From Amphiura filiformis (taxonomy: Eukaryota; Echinodermata; Ophiuroidea; Amphilepidida; Amphiuridae): 64,000 bases of DNA. A program made the translations under genes and the position numbers. Below the pieces are notes generated by a model. That model was not told where the DNA came from, did no database searches, and saw only the letters and a list, made by a program, of their open reading frames with translations. Every line of letters starts with the position of its first letter. The stretch's first letter is position 1. The DNA lies in NCBI RefSeq assembly GCF_039555335.1, contig NC_092646.1, positions 34,749,380 to 34,813,379 of the forward strand, in the 5' to 3' direction. Of the stretch, positions 46,564-59,800 are shown in pieces.

Positions 46564-47186
46564 CTCCACTGTAGTCTCCTGGACGGTCAGGTGGAGCAGC
46601 TGTGCCTTCTACGTTGATATTAATAGGTGTTCCACCGCCTCTGTTATAATTCTCGCTATTCGCAATAAGGGCGCCGCCAGCGGTTTGCGATGTAATCGTG
46701 ATGTATCATGGGAAAATCGTGATGTATCATGGGAAAAGGTCGACATCAAGTCCGCGCAATACGAATATTACCATGCTATTACATAGGAACACGTGACAAT
46801 ATTTTTAGTTTGTCAATATAACGGTATTACACGCAAATCGATAGAGAAAAAATTAATTGTGCACATTTCAAATCACATTATTAAGTATTATTGAGTATCG
46901 ATTCGCGTGTAACACCTTTATTTTGACAAACTAAAAAATATTGTCACGTGTTCCTATGTAATAGCATGGTAATATTCGTATTGCGCGGACTTGGATGTCG
47001 ACCTTTTCCCATGATACATCACGATTACATCGCAAACCGCTGGCGGCGCCCTTATTGCGAATAGCGAGAATTCAATACTGCCATTACCATTCCAGCCGCT
47101 GCTACAATCCCGACAATAAGAACCAGGATGCACAGGAGGACAAAAACGCTCCCTCCATTATCCCCATTACTCTTTTCTTCCCTCAT
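46564..47186 (-). pseudogene. Orphan exon 1 (C-prime) split by a foldback element
   Basis: Two blocks, 47073-47186 and 46564-46651, together make a 202-base exon 1 (67 codons plus one base, the same phase as the other copies): MREEKSNGDNGGSVFVLLCI and on through the shared anchor, then YNRGGGTPININVEG and a GTAAGG donor. A 417-bp inverted-repeat element interrupts it after the anchor. No other exons of this copy lie between it and gene C exon 1, only about 0.6 kb downstream. It is either the remnant of a fifth gene or a former alternative first exon of gene C. Confidence 0.82.
46652..47068. mobile_element. 417-bp foldback inserted in the orphan exon 1
   Basis: Arms of nearly 200 bases starting CTCGCTATTCGCAATAAGGG, flanked by AATT on both sides. 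The left arm has an extra tandem copy of a 22-base word (ending ATGTATCATGGGAAAA). Confidence 0.88.
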
Positions 47187-48790
47187 TATATTTCTGGTTG
47201 GCTAGAGTTTCGTTTCCAAACTCCCCATGTACATAGTCACCTCACAGATATTGGTGGTCACCTTGATATCTTTACAACCAGCAATACAATGGGCCGTATT
47301 GACCATGTTTGCAAACAAGGGACCAAACCAAGGGGCCTTCGTGCTGGGAAAAATACCATTCAGTAGTTTTTTTTATTGCAATTTGACTGAGCACACCTCT
47401 GGTGCCCCTCTTACTTTTTTGGCTGTGGGCATGTGCTTCACGCATTAGTGCATTTTGACAATGGTCAAAGTAACCCTTGCTATCAGATCGCGGGGCCAGT
47501 AAACTTTTGAAATTCTAGCTATAAACTATGAATTTGAGATTATAATTTGATAATTTACTTTTTTTATGAGTGGCGTATTTTTTCATCCTATCCCGGGCCG
47601 GGAGTGCATTATCAGGCCCCCGGATCAGCCCAAATTGATATTCTGACGGCTAAGGGACGCTCCAACTCAGGAAGTTGGGGTCGGGGCAAAAAACAAATTT
47701 CGCCAAAGCGGCGAAGTTTTTTCCCCGCCAAAGGTGGCAAGATTATTTTTGCACTACATATTGCCCAGGAGTTATTTTTTTAAAATTTTCATGCATTTAT
47801 ATGCAGTTAGGTTGGGAAGGTGTTGGTGGGGAGAGTTTTTTCTTTGTGATAGTGGAAAAAGTTTTTTTTTCCAGAAACTTCCTAACCACCCCCTTGAAGT
47901 CTAATGGTGCGTCCCTAATGTACGTGGAGCTGTGAAGCGGATGTTGTTGTGTCATAGTTCAAAGGGCTTACTAGTTCAAAGATCCCCCATAAGTTCAGTT
48001 CAACGTAATAACATCCGGTTCAAAGGTCAGCGAACTTTTCCCCCAGAACATCAGTTGGCCTGATAAAGCATCCGGGATAGGATGGAAGATAACAGAGAAC
48101 CCCAAACAACAACAAAAACAACAACAACAACAAAATAATATTTTCCAACTCTTGATCAGTTTTATTGCTTTATTAAAATTATATGGCATTAAACGATATG
48201 AAATATCTTTGAAACAAAGCATTTCTACTTATTGTTAATACACAGCTCACCAAACTAAATAATCCCAGACTAGCACCATAATACACATAATATACTGTAC
48301 CAAATAGTGTTTTGTCCATGTGTCCAACCGGAAATGCATTTTAAGTCCAACAAAATGAGTTTAGTATAGACAAACACAAACAAACGGATGAAGCTTTATC
48401 AGTTTTTGATTACGACCAAAGAAACTGTCACACATACATGACATAGGCTAGTAGTGCCAGTCTAGCGTTAGTAGTGCCAAGAGTAAAGCATCGTGTTAAA
48501 AGTAAAATCTTCTTCATTTTCTTCGAAGTAATAAGCCATTCCCAAAATGACCGCATCATAATGGAAAGTTTGCGCGTCCAACACTATTGGTTGCAGGGTC
48601 TCCTTTGCATTCGACGTGCCTTTTTAATGTAAAATATAAGTTTGATCTTTTAGTCCACATATTTTTGTTTTTAATTTTCGTATTAATTAGTACATTTAAG
48701 TGTAGAGTAGGTAAAAGTGCATTCTACAAATCAACTGTGGATCGTTCAGATTTGACATTTCACGATAATATTGGGGACCTTAGTATACCA

Positions 48791-49435
48791 CCCAGCAAAC
48801 ACAAAACGTTTTCGACATCATTCGCAAAAGGTTATAAAAGGTTGTCAGAAAACGTTTAAATGTCGGGTTATATAAAGGGTACATTAATGGTATAAAACAT
48901 TTTCATAACATTTGTTGGTAATTTACTGCACAGCAAACACAAATGTTTTACAGAAAACATTTAAATGTCGGTTTATATAAAGGGTATAAAAACGTTTTAA
49001 TAACATTCCAAAAACATTTTTGAAAACGTGGTACAAATCATTATAAACAGAATATTATTTTGGGGTTGAAAAAATATTTTGCAAAAAATGTTTGCCCAAA
49101 ATATTTATAATAACGTTTTAAAATGTTTTCACGAGACCTTTATATAACCCGACATTTAAATGTTATTAAAACGTTTTGTAAAAAAACATTTTAAGAACAT
49201 TTCTGTGTTTGTTGGGTGCAAATATTTTAACATAATGTTATATAAGTGTTGACAAAATATGTTTGCAAAAATAGTTTACAATGACATTTCGAAAACATAT
49301 CAAAAATATTGTTGTAGTGTGATTTCATGACCATTATAACCCGACATTTTAATGTTATTAAAACGTTTTTACCTAAACCAAACCCCAAAATATACTTATT
49401 AAAAACGTTTTAAAAACGTTTTTGTGTTTGCTGGG
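48791..49435. mobile_element. Second CCCAGCAAACAC foldback, 645 bp
   Basis: Same ends and internal ACGTTTT/TATAACCCGACATTT words as the 24-kb copy. It is flanked by CA on both sides, again a 2-base duplication. Confidence 0.85.
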
Positions 49436-49904
49436 CAGTTATCTGTTTTATAAAATGTACTCATTTTAGTTTTAAAAGTAGATGTAGATTATCATGCGCC
49501 AGTTAGTCATTAAGACAGAGTTTATCAGAAGTTATTCCACTGATGGCACCTGTAATTGAAAACAGAATTAATTGATATTGAACAAATAATAGTAATCATG
49601 GTAATTTTATTATATTCAGTTTGAAGTTGCAAACCACGCACGGGTTGTTGAGATTTGTTAATGCGAGTTGTAAATGGTATTGGACTATTCGCCCTTTGTA
49701 CGGATCCGCCATCTTGCTACCAAAACGAGGTTCTCCCTGCAAACGCATGCGCAAAAAATGCATTATTGTTTTTCACGCTTTTCTACTAACGCGCCAGAAA
49801 GCTTTGGAAAGCGTACTCGGCACTTATAGCACGCGTTTGACAGGCGTACGCACACGCAACACGCACTTTGCGGATAGAACCTCGTTTTAAGATGACCGTG
49901 CGAT

Positions 49905-50090
49905 CAGCGAATTTCAGATGAAACCCACCGGCCCACAACTCATCAGGAAGGCATGACCTTAATCTTCCACAAACGAAGTGTGAATTGCAAATGGGGTTAC
50001 CTTAATGCATGGCTCCATTTGAAATCTACCCATGTGTGGAAGATTTAGGTCATGTCTTCCAAAAGGGATGTATGGATTTCAATTTTGTAA
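49905..50090. repeat. CCATACACC-type palindromic repeat below gene D
   Basis: Contains GGCATGACCTTAATCTTCCA, CTCCATTTGAAATCTACCCA and ATGGATTTCAATTTT in the same order as the other copies. Confidence 0.6.
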
Positions 50091-50651
50091 ACCAAGTCGC
50101 CTGACAAGGCTCTTCCCTTGAAAAGTAAGTGTAAATTAAGAGAAATTGGGAAAGACTGGTTGAAATGTTATGGTTATTTTCCCCGTTGTTTTAAAAATAT
50201 TGAAATAGTAGAGAAGGGGGGAAGAAAGAGGATGATATTCATTATAATAGTGACGATGAATGTGATGAAAGAAACGAAAGCTCCTGTATACGAAGAAGAG
50301 AAAGAAAAGAAAGGAAGAAGAGGAAAGAGAACATTACAATGAAGATGATAGCCCCGCTTTGTATGTTCTCGTGATGGTTTTTTATTGCATGTGTAGATGT
50401 TGTGCTTTTCAAGTTAGCTGGAGGTCCATGATTGTTGCTAAATGGTTATTATGCCGTGTCTTGGGCCTTAACTGTAAAGTGTGTAGAGGCTTGTTAATTT
50501 ATGTATGTGGGTAGTGCATTGTAATCAATGGGCTTTTAAAAAGGACGACAACTGAGTAGCAGACAAAGAAGAACACGATGGGAAGAAGTAGCCAGGAGAA
50601 GGAGGAGAATGCGACGAAGAATAGAGAATATAGAAAGGAACATCTGCTCAC

Positions 50652-50868
50652 CGTGTACAGCTGGATCGTCTATATCATTGCATATCTCACGATATGTTCT
50701 TGAGCTCAGGAGCTTATCAAAGGCTGGATTCCACCATTTGTCTAGCAAGGAATCTTTACGCATCATTAAGGAATCACCTTCTAGTAGACACGTGTCCAAT
50801 TCCTCTACAACTTGTAGCGATCCGTCGGTTGCTGGTGCGAGTTCGTTGCTTATGCAAATAGCATCAAC
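50652..50868 (-). CDS. Gene D fused exon 7+8
   Basis: Acceptor GATCCAG before GTTGATGCT, then VDAICISNELAPATDGSLQV, VEELDTCLLEGDSLMMRKDS and on to DDPAVHG, donor GTGAGC. The junction CLLEGDSL falls exactly where intron 7 lies in A, B and C, with no bases gained or lost. Confidence 0.85.
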
Positions 50869-53800
50869 CTGGATCAAATAGTAACAATTTTTGTTTACAT
50901 CTACGAATAATGTGATATATTGTACGTACTTGTTGCAGTCGCAGAGCAACACCAAAATGGAATGTAAAAGATTTGCCCTTGGCACTGCAGTAGCATGTGG
51001 ACTTGAATATATGTGTTAAACGGATATGATAGTCGTTAGCTTGCGTCTTGAGAAAGAAGCTTGCGTCTTAAACTCAAAAACTTACAAAAATTCTGATTTT
51101 ATATGTGCCGAACTATAGCGCAGCGTAGGCTAGCTCCACTCACTCGTGGCCAAAGCAGATGACCATTGACCTCATCATGGCGTATACATGCTCACTCACA
51201 CACAGAGAGGTCGATTACCAGGCTATTGTCAGTAGCCTTAGTCGGATGTCCCTTGGTTCATTATGCGTCTCAAAGGTCGGAACAAAATGGCCATGCGTGG
51301 CTGTGGATTCAACCTACCATGGCGATTTCTGTCATGAATATATCGGGGCGGTGACACTGTGTACCGTAGTGTGTGAGACCGAACCCCACAATCCCCCCTT
51401 TGGTACCACGAAAGGGGGGGGGGGGAGAGCTAAACTGCCACCATATTTAACATCATAGGGTACACACAAAAATAAATGATAGCAATTGAACAGGTTGTAC
51501 AAGTTCATATTTCAAACTTGCTCAAACTTATATCATAAAAAAGTACCGATGTATTCTTCTAGTCTTAAGGAGTCAGAAAATGTATAGTTTAATCTATATA
51601 AGAGGTACTTCAAAGGTCAAATTGTTTGCTCTATTGGGAGAAAAATGTATAAAAATGCTTCGGTTTTAACGAAAGAAGTGTCAAAAATTCGTTTTCATAT
51701 AACGATTCAAATAAAGAGAGGATAGAATAGTTTATGATGTTTTGTTACCTAAGTAACACTCCAAATAGGTCAAGCCCCATTGATGCCCATTGACCTTGAC
51801 ACAACAACAACAAAAACGCCAACAACAATAACAGCAGAGCAACTAATAATTCGGATTTTGCGTTTGCGAGTTATGCATGATTATGTGTAGTACACTGCTC
51901 CATAGACCACTGTTGTAATTTCGTTCTGGTATACCTGAACAGAATTCAAATTTGACGATACGTTTGCTAAACGAAATTTTTGGTAAATAAACATTATGTA
52001 GCCAGAGGTTACCAGTGGTATAAAAATCTCAAATTTTTTGAGAAAAGTGGGGGGGTGAGGCTGTGGATCACGATATGCCCTTTTAAGGTACCAGTTATGT
52101 TAATCCCTGTGTATCCAAAACAAGAAAATGTCAAAATAGCCAGTACCTGTAACCTTTAGCTCTGATTTTTAAAAGACCTCATTTGTTAGTTACAAGTTAG
52201 TTGGTTGAGTATTTATGAAACAGTGACTTTAAACCCAAGGAAGAAACGGGATCAAAACTTGCACTTTTATGTTCTGGTCAATGGCAAGCACGGTGATGTG
52301 TTTAAATGGGGCAATAAATGGAAAGCACGGTGCTAGTTCTCGTGTTCAAGAACGCTTTGCAAATCAAGAGGGTGTACAATAGAGCAAACTGCAACTTATG
52401 AATCTGCAACTTCATTGGGTTTTGTATCATTGTGTAATTATTTCTTGAACGATTTTAACAAATGAGGTCTTAAATCCGAGCTAAAATATGCAGCTATTGG
52501 CTGCCTGTTCTATTTATGACATATCTGTTTTGGATATACAGGGGTAAAAATAACTGGTTCCTTTAATTATTTTACGGTCTGTATATTTACCTCGCCATCC
52601 TGTAGTGCCCCGCGTAGAGCAGATTGGTCATTGTACACAAATACTTGATTGCTGTCTAGTTCAATATCCTGTGTACAAAAATGATGAATCCAAATCAAAG
52701 AAAACAGAAAGCTGTATAACTTCTAAAGAAGAGCTTATTTCCAAACCATGTAAATCCACAAACACACATTTCTAATTTACCTGTGCGATATTGCAATGGG
52801 TTGTGATGCAATAGTAATAGTAATTTCAGTTGGATGCACCATTTATACAAAGCAAACAGTGGATGGTTGCACAGTAACAATACTGTGTGAGGCCTTTGGT
52901 TCCCAAATGAGAACAATAGTCTCATATTGTTATACAACATTGTTATGGTAAATAATGGCTTGTTGATGGTACAACTCATTGTTGCTAATGTCAAACTTGT
53001 CAAAGTAATTGTGCTTGTATCACACAAGAAAATGAGAAACATGTGGTTGTGGACTTAACACGGTTTGGAAATAGGCTCTTAATATTAATTAAATAACTTT
53101 GCTTTGCAGTATCTCGCTGTTATTCAAAGGAGTAGTGTGTACAGTAAGTGCTATGAAGCTGTTAAAAATAATTATGGTTACGTCTCTTAATTAGAGATAT
53201 TCAAACCTCGATACGGCCTCGAATTTATTATAATTATGTATAGTATCAACCAGGAAGTATTAAACATTATTAACGCATGAAAATGTTAAATATTTGGAAC
53301 AGTGTAACGCCTGACAGTGCTGACAGTAATTATTTTGTAATATGTAATGTAATTTTATTATTCGCATCTAACAATTACAAGAAACTATATCTCCGTGTGA
53401 CTCCATTAATTTATTAACTTTAGACTGATATTTATATCCAGTGTTGAAGATCAAATTAACTTTTATTTACATTGAACATACGTATACCGAAGTTGTTATA
53501 CATATTCATATAATTACAGTTTGTCTGAAATACAAAGTGACAACGCGCGCGTATACAGCGAGTAAACAGTGCGCAGTGTTGCGTTTCTGCTGCAGGTATG
53601 CGTGCCTTCAAAGTCGGCACAATGTGTGCGTCCGTGTCTGTACTTGTACTTCAGAGTAGACTGACTGTATACAAAAACCTACCAAAACACTGGTGATGCA
53701 GCTGGGATTAGCCCACCATCCTGCTAAGAATCCGATCTTGGCTACACTAAGATTATTCACGTTAAAGCCACGCGGGTTTCCTGGTGACGTCAAGAAGGCT

Positions 53801-56800
53801 GGTCTGGCGGCAGGTTTAAATGCCTTAGTAAACTTCATGGATCGCAATCGGGCTTCGGTGACAGAATAGGCTGTGTTATAAGAAACATGACATTATGATA
53901 ACGTTGTGATTTTTGCCTAAACCGTGAAATGACTTAACATAAAGATAGAAGAAATCAAATAAAGAAAGAAAGGCAGACAAAATAAGAAAGGAAAGAGATA
54001 TGGGATATTTAGTATACAGTAAGAAAAAAAGTAAGAATCTCTCAACCAACAGACCATGTGCTCACCTGAACAAGCGTCATACCATTTGCCCATCAGTCCA
54101 ACCTGCGGAAAGTCATTATTCCAGCAATTTAATCCATCATCGTCAATAATTTCACAATTTCTACCAGCAAGCTGACACACTGAAATCGTCAACAAAAAAG
54201 TTTTGTAAGTAAGTTTCCGTTGTTTGGATGAGATTGCATGTAAAAATTTAATTATGGAAATAAAGCTTAGTCTTCCTACCTCAGTTTCTTTAAACATATT
54301 AAATATATTTGCTTTGATAATTAGTCGTAAATATTATGATGATGTTAAATTTGCTTTGTTTCAGGTTTTCATAAGAGACCAGCACATATTACTGAATTGA
54401 GTTAAACCCTGAATAAATAATTTGCAGATTTTGGTATCAAGTAAAAGCTCATATTTTTCTCATTAACATATTTGAAATTAGGTGTTCCAAATCAGTATAT
54501 TTCCGAAAAAAAAATCATCAAGAAACTGTTGAATGAGACTAATTCGACAGTTTTTTGACGATATCTTCGGAAATACCCCTAATTTGGAACTTCTGATATC
54601 GATATGTTAATGAGAAAAATAGGATCTCTCATTTGATATCAATTTATTACATGAATATCATTAATAAAAAACACTGCAGACTATAATTAGCATGATTATT
54701 ACGCTGTAATTCCATAAGGAGTTAGTCCCATTTACAAGAAACATTTACATGTTATTTTTGCATTAATGCTTGAAAGGGACGACATTTTATGTTATACATC
54801 AAATTTAAAGAATTTCATTTCCCAAATATATCAGGTCACCTTCCTTTAAGTACTATACTGCGCCAAAAAAGTATCGTTACACTTGGAAAAATAATCCTAA
54901 TTTTAAGACCAATTTTATTTGTTTAATAGATGCACTATATCATCCGGCACATTATAACACCCCATTGAATACAATGTGACTTCAAGAAGCAAAGTTACAA
55001 GTATTTGATTAGACGAAGGTCCAGTTTTAAAAGTGAGAAACTGGCCTATTCAGATAGAACTCCACGGACTAGACATCTGGTTTGAGAGTGGTGAATGGCT
55101 AATTTATGTGTGCCTTTAAATTAAAACAAAAGGAACAAAAGAAAACTGAAACAAAAGAATTGACAAATAAAATGAAAGTTATGAAAAGTACAGAGAAGTA
55201 AAAACTGAAATAAAAACAGCTTCAAATAAAGCTTCATTCAAGAAACTGTGTTGTCTCTTTTTTGCGCTTGTTGGAATCTTTTTGCGCCTTGTATAGGCCA
55301 GTTTGTCACTTTTAAAACTGGACTTTTAAGACTGGTCTATTCAAGTGCTTGTAACTTTACCTCTGGAGGTCACATTGGATTTAATGTGATGTCATAATGT
55401 GCAGGATTAGATAGTGCATCTATTAAAAAATTAATTTATTCCAACATGGTTCAGTATTGGAATTGTGATTATTTTTCCAAGTGTAAGGATACTTTTTTGG
55501 TGCAGTATACTTCACCTGCATTGATGACATCAATTAGGTATCCGCGCACCTGTCTGGTCCTACGATCACTGTAAAAAAGGTTGTTGCGTTGTATAGTAAA
55601 ATTATAAAAGAAAAGTTATTATTTGGAGTGCAAGGTTTGACGAGAAATAGGTGATGTACTGTTGTACAGTTGATAGCACGGAATAAAGTGAGATGAAGAT
55701 TAAAATTGCATTAAGTTATAATTAACAGTTTTTCCAAATTAGATTAAGTTAAGTAGCCTATTTTAATTAACCTCATTATTTAAACGGAATGAGACACGTC
55801 CTCAAGCAAAAATAATCGCTATTTCAGTTTCAGTTTAGATTTTATTTGTACATATAGGCCCTTGGCCCTTTGCACTACAAATATAATAATTACATATGAG
55901 GAAGACATATAAATAACATGAAGAAATAATTACATAAATTCAATCATTTTACGAAGTTTCATAGCGTGAAAAACAAATAATGAGAGACCACTGATGTCAG
56001 ATGGTGTATCTGAACTCATGAGAGAAATGAATTTTGGGGGACTCGGTTCCGATCCATACCTGAATGGGAGATATTTTTGACGAATCTTATCAAAAAAACT
56101 TGCAGACCATGACAAAATGATATTCATCTTCAATATTCCCATCCCTGCACAGATCACAAACCCGGTCCTCCAAATCCAATTTCAGTCTTCTACCTGTTTC
56201 AATCTTGAGAATATGACTGGAACACCTTAATTTAGCTAAAAAACGCCTATATGAGGCGTGTTTTACATCAAAAAGATATTTTTCAGGAGTCAATTGACAC
56301 TTGAAAGTGCAATATTAAAGTGCGTAGCTTATCAAGTGAAGTTACATCAGAATACCAGTTTTGTTTTGCAACATCTTCAAGTCTTTGTTTAAATATGTAC
56401 ATAAAAAGACATTCATATTCAACACCTTGATTGTACCAAACGTGGCCAAAGCCATGCATTAAAAGAATGTTTTTAACATGCATTACCCAGGTTGATTTAC
56501 CTCTGTCATCAAGATACAATAACATAAGGTAGCATTTTTTTGGATACCTTGTTATTGTCCATATTTAGAAGTTGGAACCAAAATTTAACACAACGAATCA
56601 TACAAGTAACATAAATTGTAATCTTCATGTTCTAGTAATTAGCTCATTATCTCGATGTGAAGATATACTTGTTAATTGTCGAATTATGACAAATTAAAGT
56701 CATGTGAGCGACGTTCTTCTCGGTCGACAAGATATGGCAGGCTTTTGTCACACTCTATCGCCATACACTGTAATTATTCAAACAATTAAAGGTCATCTCT

Positions 56801-59800
56801 AATCGCCCGTGACCGTGAAATGTAACGCCTTCTAATAATAGTAGAAGTATTGGTAGTTAATAGTTGTATTATTATTAGTAGTAGTAGTTGTGTTATTATT
56901 GTTATTATTGTTATCATTATCATCATATTTTAGTTGATTATGCGTGTGCAAGTTATGCATGATTATATGTGATGCGATCAAGCAAAATCAGTCGGAACTC
57001 GGAAATATTAAATTTTCAGTTTCTTACAGGATAGTAAAAAGCATTTACAAAGCTGGATTTTGCAGAAAACCCCATTGAAATTGAACAGCCAGTTCCAAAT
57101 ATATGAGCAATTAAGGAGCTTCCAAAACAACAGGAAACAAAAGGAAATAGTTCCTTTGTTTGGCTAAATCTCAAAATCAATATTTCCGAGTTCCGACTGA
57201 TTTTGCTTGATCTCATCACATATGTATTACACTGCTCCATTGGCCACGGTGTTGTAATTCGTTCTGGTATACTAGAACGTAATTCAAATTTCACAAGATA
57301 ATACACGTCCTAAATCCGATGACACTAAAATGCAATGTCAGACCAGGGAACTTCCCTTATCTTTGAAGGAACGTGACGACCAGCAGTTGTAACAAAGGTA
57401 GTCAGATAGGACGTGATCTAGCGAATTGAACTTACCTCATCTTTAACCCCATGAGAACTACCTGCCGATTGGCCAAAATGAATATTGTGTCCAATTTTGA
57501 ACCAATCAAGGAGGGTATTAATAAGATCACCTGCAAATTTGACCATAAATAGTTTAAAGCCTAGTCATAATTGGCAATTAAAATGAGCATTTCAAGTTAT
57601 CAACCAATCAGAAATGCTGTTAGATAATCAGTAGTGTCGGGGGGGGGGGGGGGTTAAAGGTGACGACCAACAGTTATAATACAGGTAGAGAGATAGGACG
57701 TGATAGCGAATTGAACTGAACATGTCGGAGAAAAGAACTGCAGCCCAAAATAAAGATCGGAGAACACAAGATACTTACATATAAGCCATCCTGTTGCCGT
57801 AATCTGTCACACGAATGTTCCATACTCTGGTGTCATAATGTAGATCGTTTACTCGGTTCTCGCTATAATAACCTTCTTGATTGCCTGGATAATTGGTGTA
57901 GTAAATAAATTGCAAACAAATGAAAGGATCAACTTCAAATAATATTTCAGCTTGCAAAAAAATTGACAAAAATCATCAAAATGATAACAATGTAAGCCTA
58001 CAATCACAGAAGGCACATAAAAGACACGTACTTTTAGTTCAACCGAAACAAAAGGAACAATAGAAGAAGTATAGCGTCTCTATGAAATTCATCTTCATGG
58101 TCACGGAAGGTACTTACGAGCGGGTATCCAAAACTTTTGAAATCACCCAGAAGTGAAAAAGCTATATCAATGAAATTTTGTCAGTGTAATCACTGGTCCT
58201 TATGTAAATTAATGGTCTAATAAGTGTGTTTACTTTCTTTACAGGTGGCGCTAGATGGGTAGTACGCGCATAACCTTTTCATGATGATCCTCCACTTTCT
58301 TGAGTTTTTCACTGTAGCCGCATCATCCGTAAGTGATGGACGTCCACTTCTTGGCTCATCTGTGAGGGACACGTGGCTAGTTTGGAAATTCCTTTTTCAA
58401 AAGCAACAGTGCCATATGATGGGCAATCATCACCGTAGATAGCCTCAATTTTCATCATCTTGCAGGTTATGCGCCTACTGCCCATCTAGTGCCACTTGTG
58501 AAGAAAGTAAACATACTTATCAGGCCATTTTTGGACCATAATGTAAAGGACCAGTAATTACATTTACATAATTTCATCGATATAGCTCCTTCACTTCTGG
58601 GTGATTTCAAAAACTTTTGGATACCCCCTCGTATACAATCACTTTTGTACTTGTAACTGCTACGTGTATCCAACATTGATTGGACTGGAACAGAGGATGA
58701 TTTAAGGAAGCCCCATCATGCACTGCGAAAGTGTTATCACTAGAGTTTCAACTGCCACTTTACTTTTCAACTCCCATTGAACATTATTACTTGGTCGATT
58801 TCAGAACAAAAGTGATGGTCGTTACAAATCAATATATTTCGCGACTGTGAGGCTATTCTTGAAGCCCCGAAATGCCGAAATGCCGTTCTTCAACTACAAT
58901 AAGCATGATAAGTATAATGTTTGTACGTGGACAGGATAGCATTTGAAGGGATTTTGTATTTTGTACCGTGGCCGCCCCAACCCCGGGGGCTGAAGAAAAT
59001 TCAATTTTGCCGCCCCTTCCCCAACAGCCCGAAAAGGTTGACCCAATTGTTTTTTCGGTGGTTTGAAAAGTGAAGAGCAAAAAAAAAAAAAAAGCAACAC
59101 ATTTTGATGTATAGTACATTTTTCAATTTTTTAATACTTTTTCAAAATTTTCCGCCCTTTTTCTTTACTAAGTCTTATTGCCGCCCCATCGGCTTTTGCC
59201 GCCCATGTTTTTGACGCACCTTCGTCTTCCGCCGCCCCTACGTTTTCGCCGCCCCCTGCTTTTACCCCGGGGGGCTGGGACCCCCAAAGCCCCCCAAAAT
59301 ACACGCATGGGGTACAGAACAAATTCACTACTTTTTTCGCTGCTCTCAATTTTGAACGTTGCTTATTGAACTAGCCCATCAAACATACAGGGGCGTAGCT
59401 GGAGCCCCGGGGTCCATGGACACCGGAGCAGTACGTGGCCCGACTGGTCCGGGGGGGGGGGGGAGTTGGGTAAGGGGGCGTTTGATCGCCTAATATATTT
59501 CTTGTCCCTCCAGTTTGCCCCGTTTAAGGCAAAAAAACCCAAATTGCAAAAAATATCTACTTCTTGCGGCAATTTTGTGCAAAATTTGTTTATTTTGCCC
59601 ACCCCCGGGAATAATGTGAACGTACTTATTCATCTGTTATTGATGAAGAGAGTGTCATTCTCAATCTAAAGAAGGGGTAGGCAACCAAACCTGACGGGTT
59701 AGAAATAAGCAATAAAACAATGCACGGGCTGAACATTTTCAAAGTGCATTTCCAGATGAAGCAATTATTTTATTTTGAATTAATTTTTTAACTATTTAAA

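Larger units (their letters stand above)
47190..50651. other. Region between orphan exon 1 and gene D
   Basis: Carries a weak copy of the upstream block (about 47390-47440), a G/C-rich foldback-like piece near 47590-47900, the flank similar to 13.1-13.6 kb (48340-48700), the CCCAGC foldback (48791-49435) and two palindromic repeats (49690-50090). From 50100 to 50650 it is purine-rich with no recognised homology. The missing last exon of gene D should lie here. Confidence 0.5.

Noticed and set aside
55930-56525. Separate small genes on the minus strand in gene D intron 2
   Set aside because: The frames join end to end as one frameshifted LINE C-terminus.
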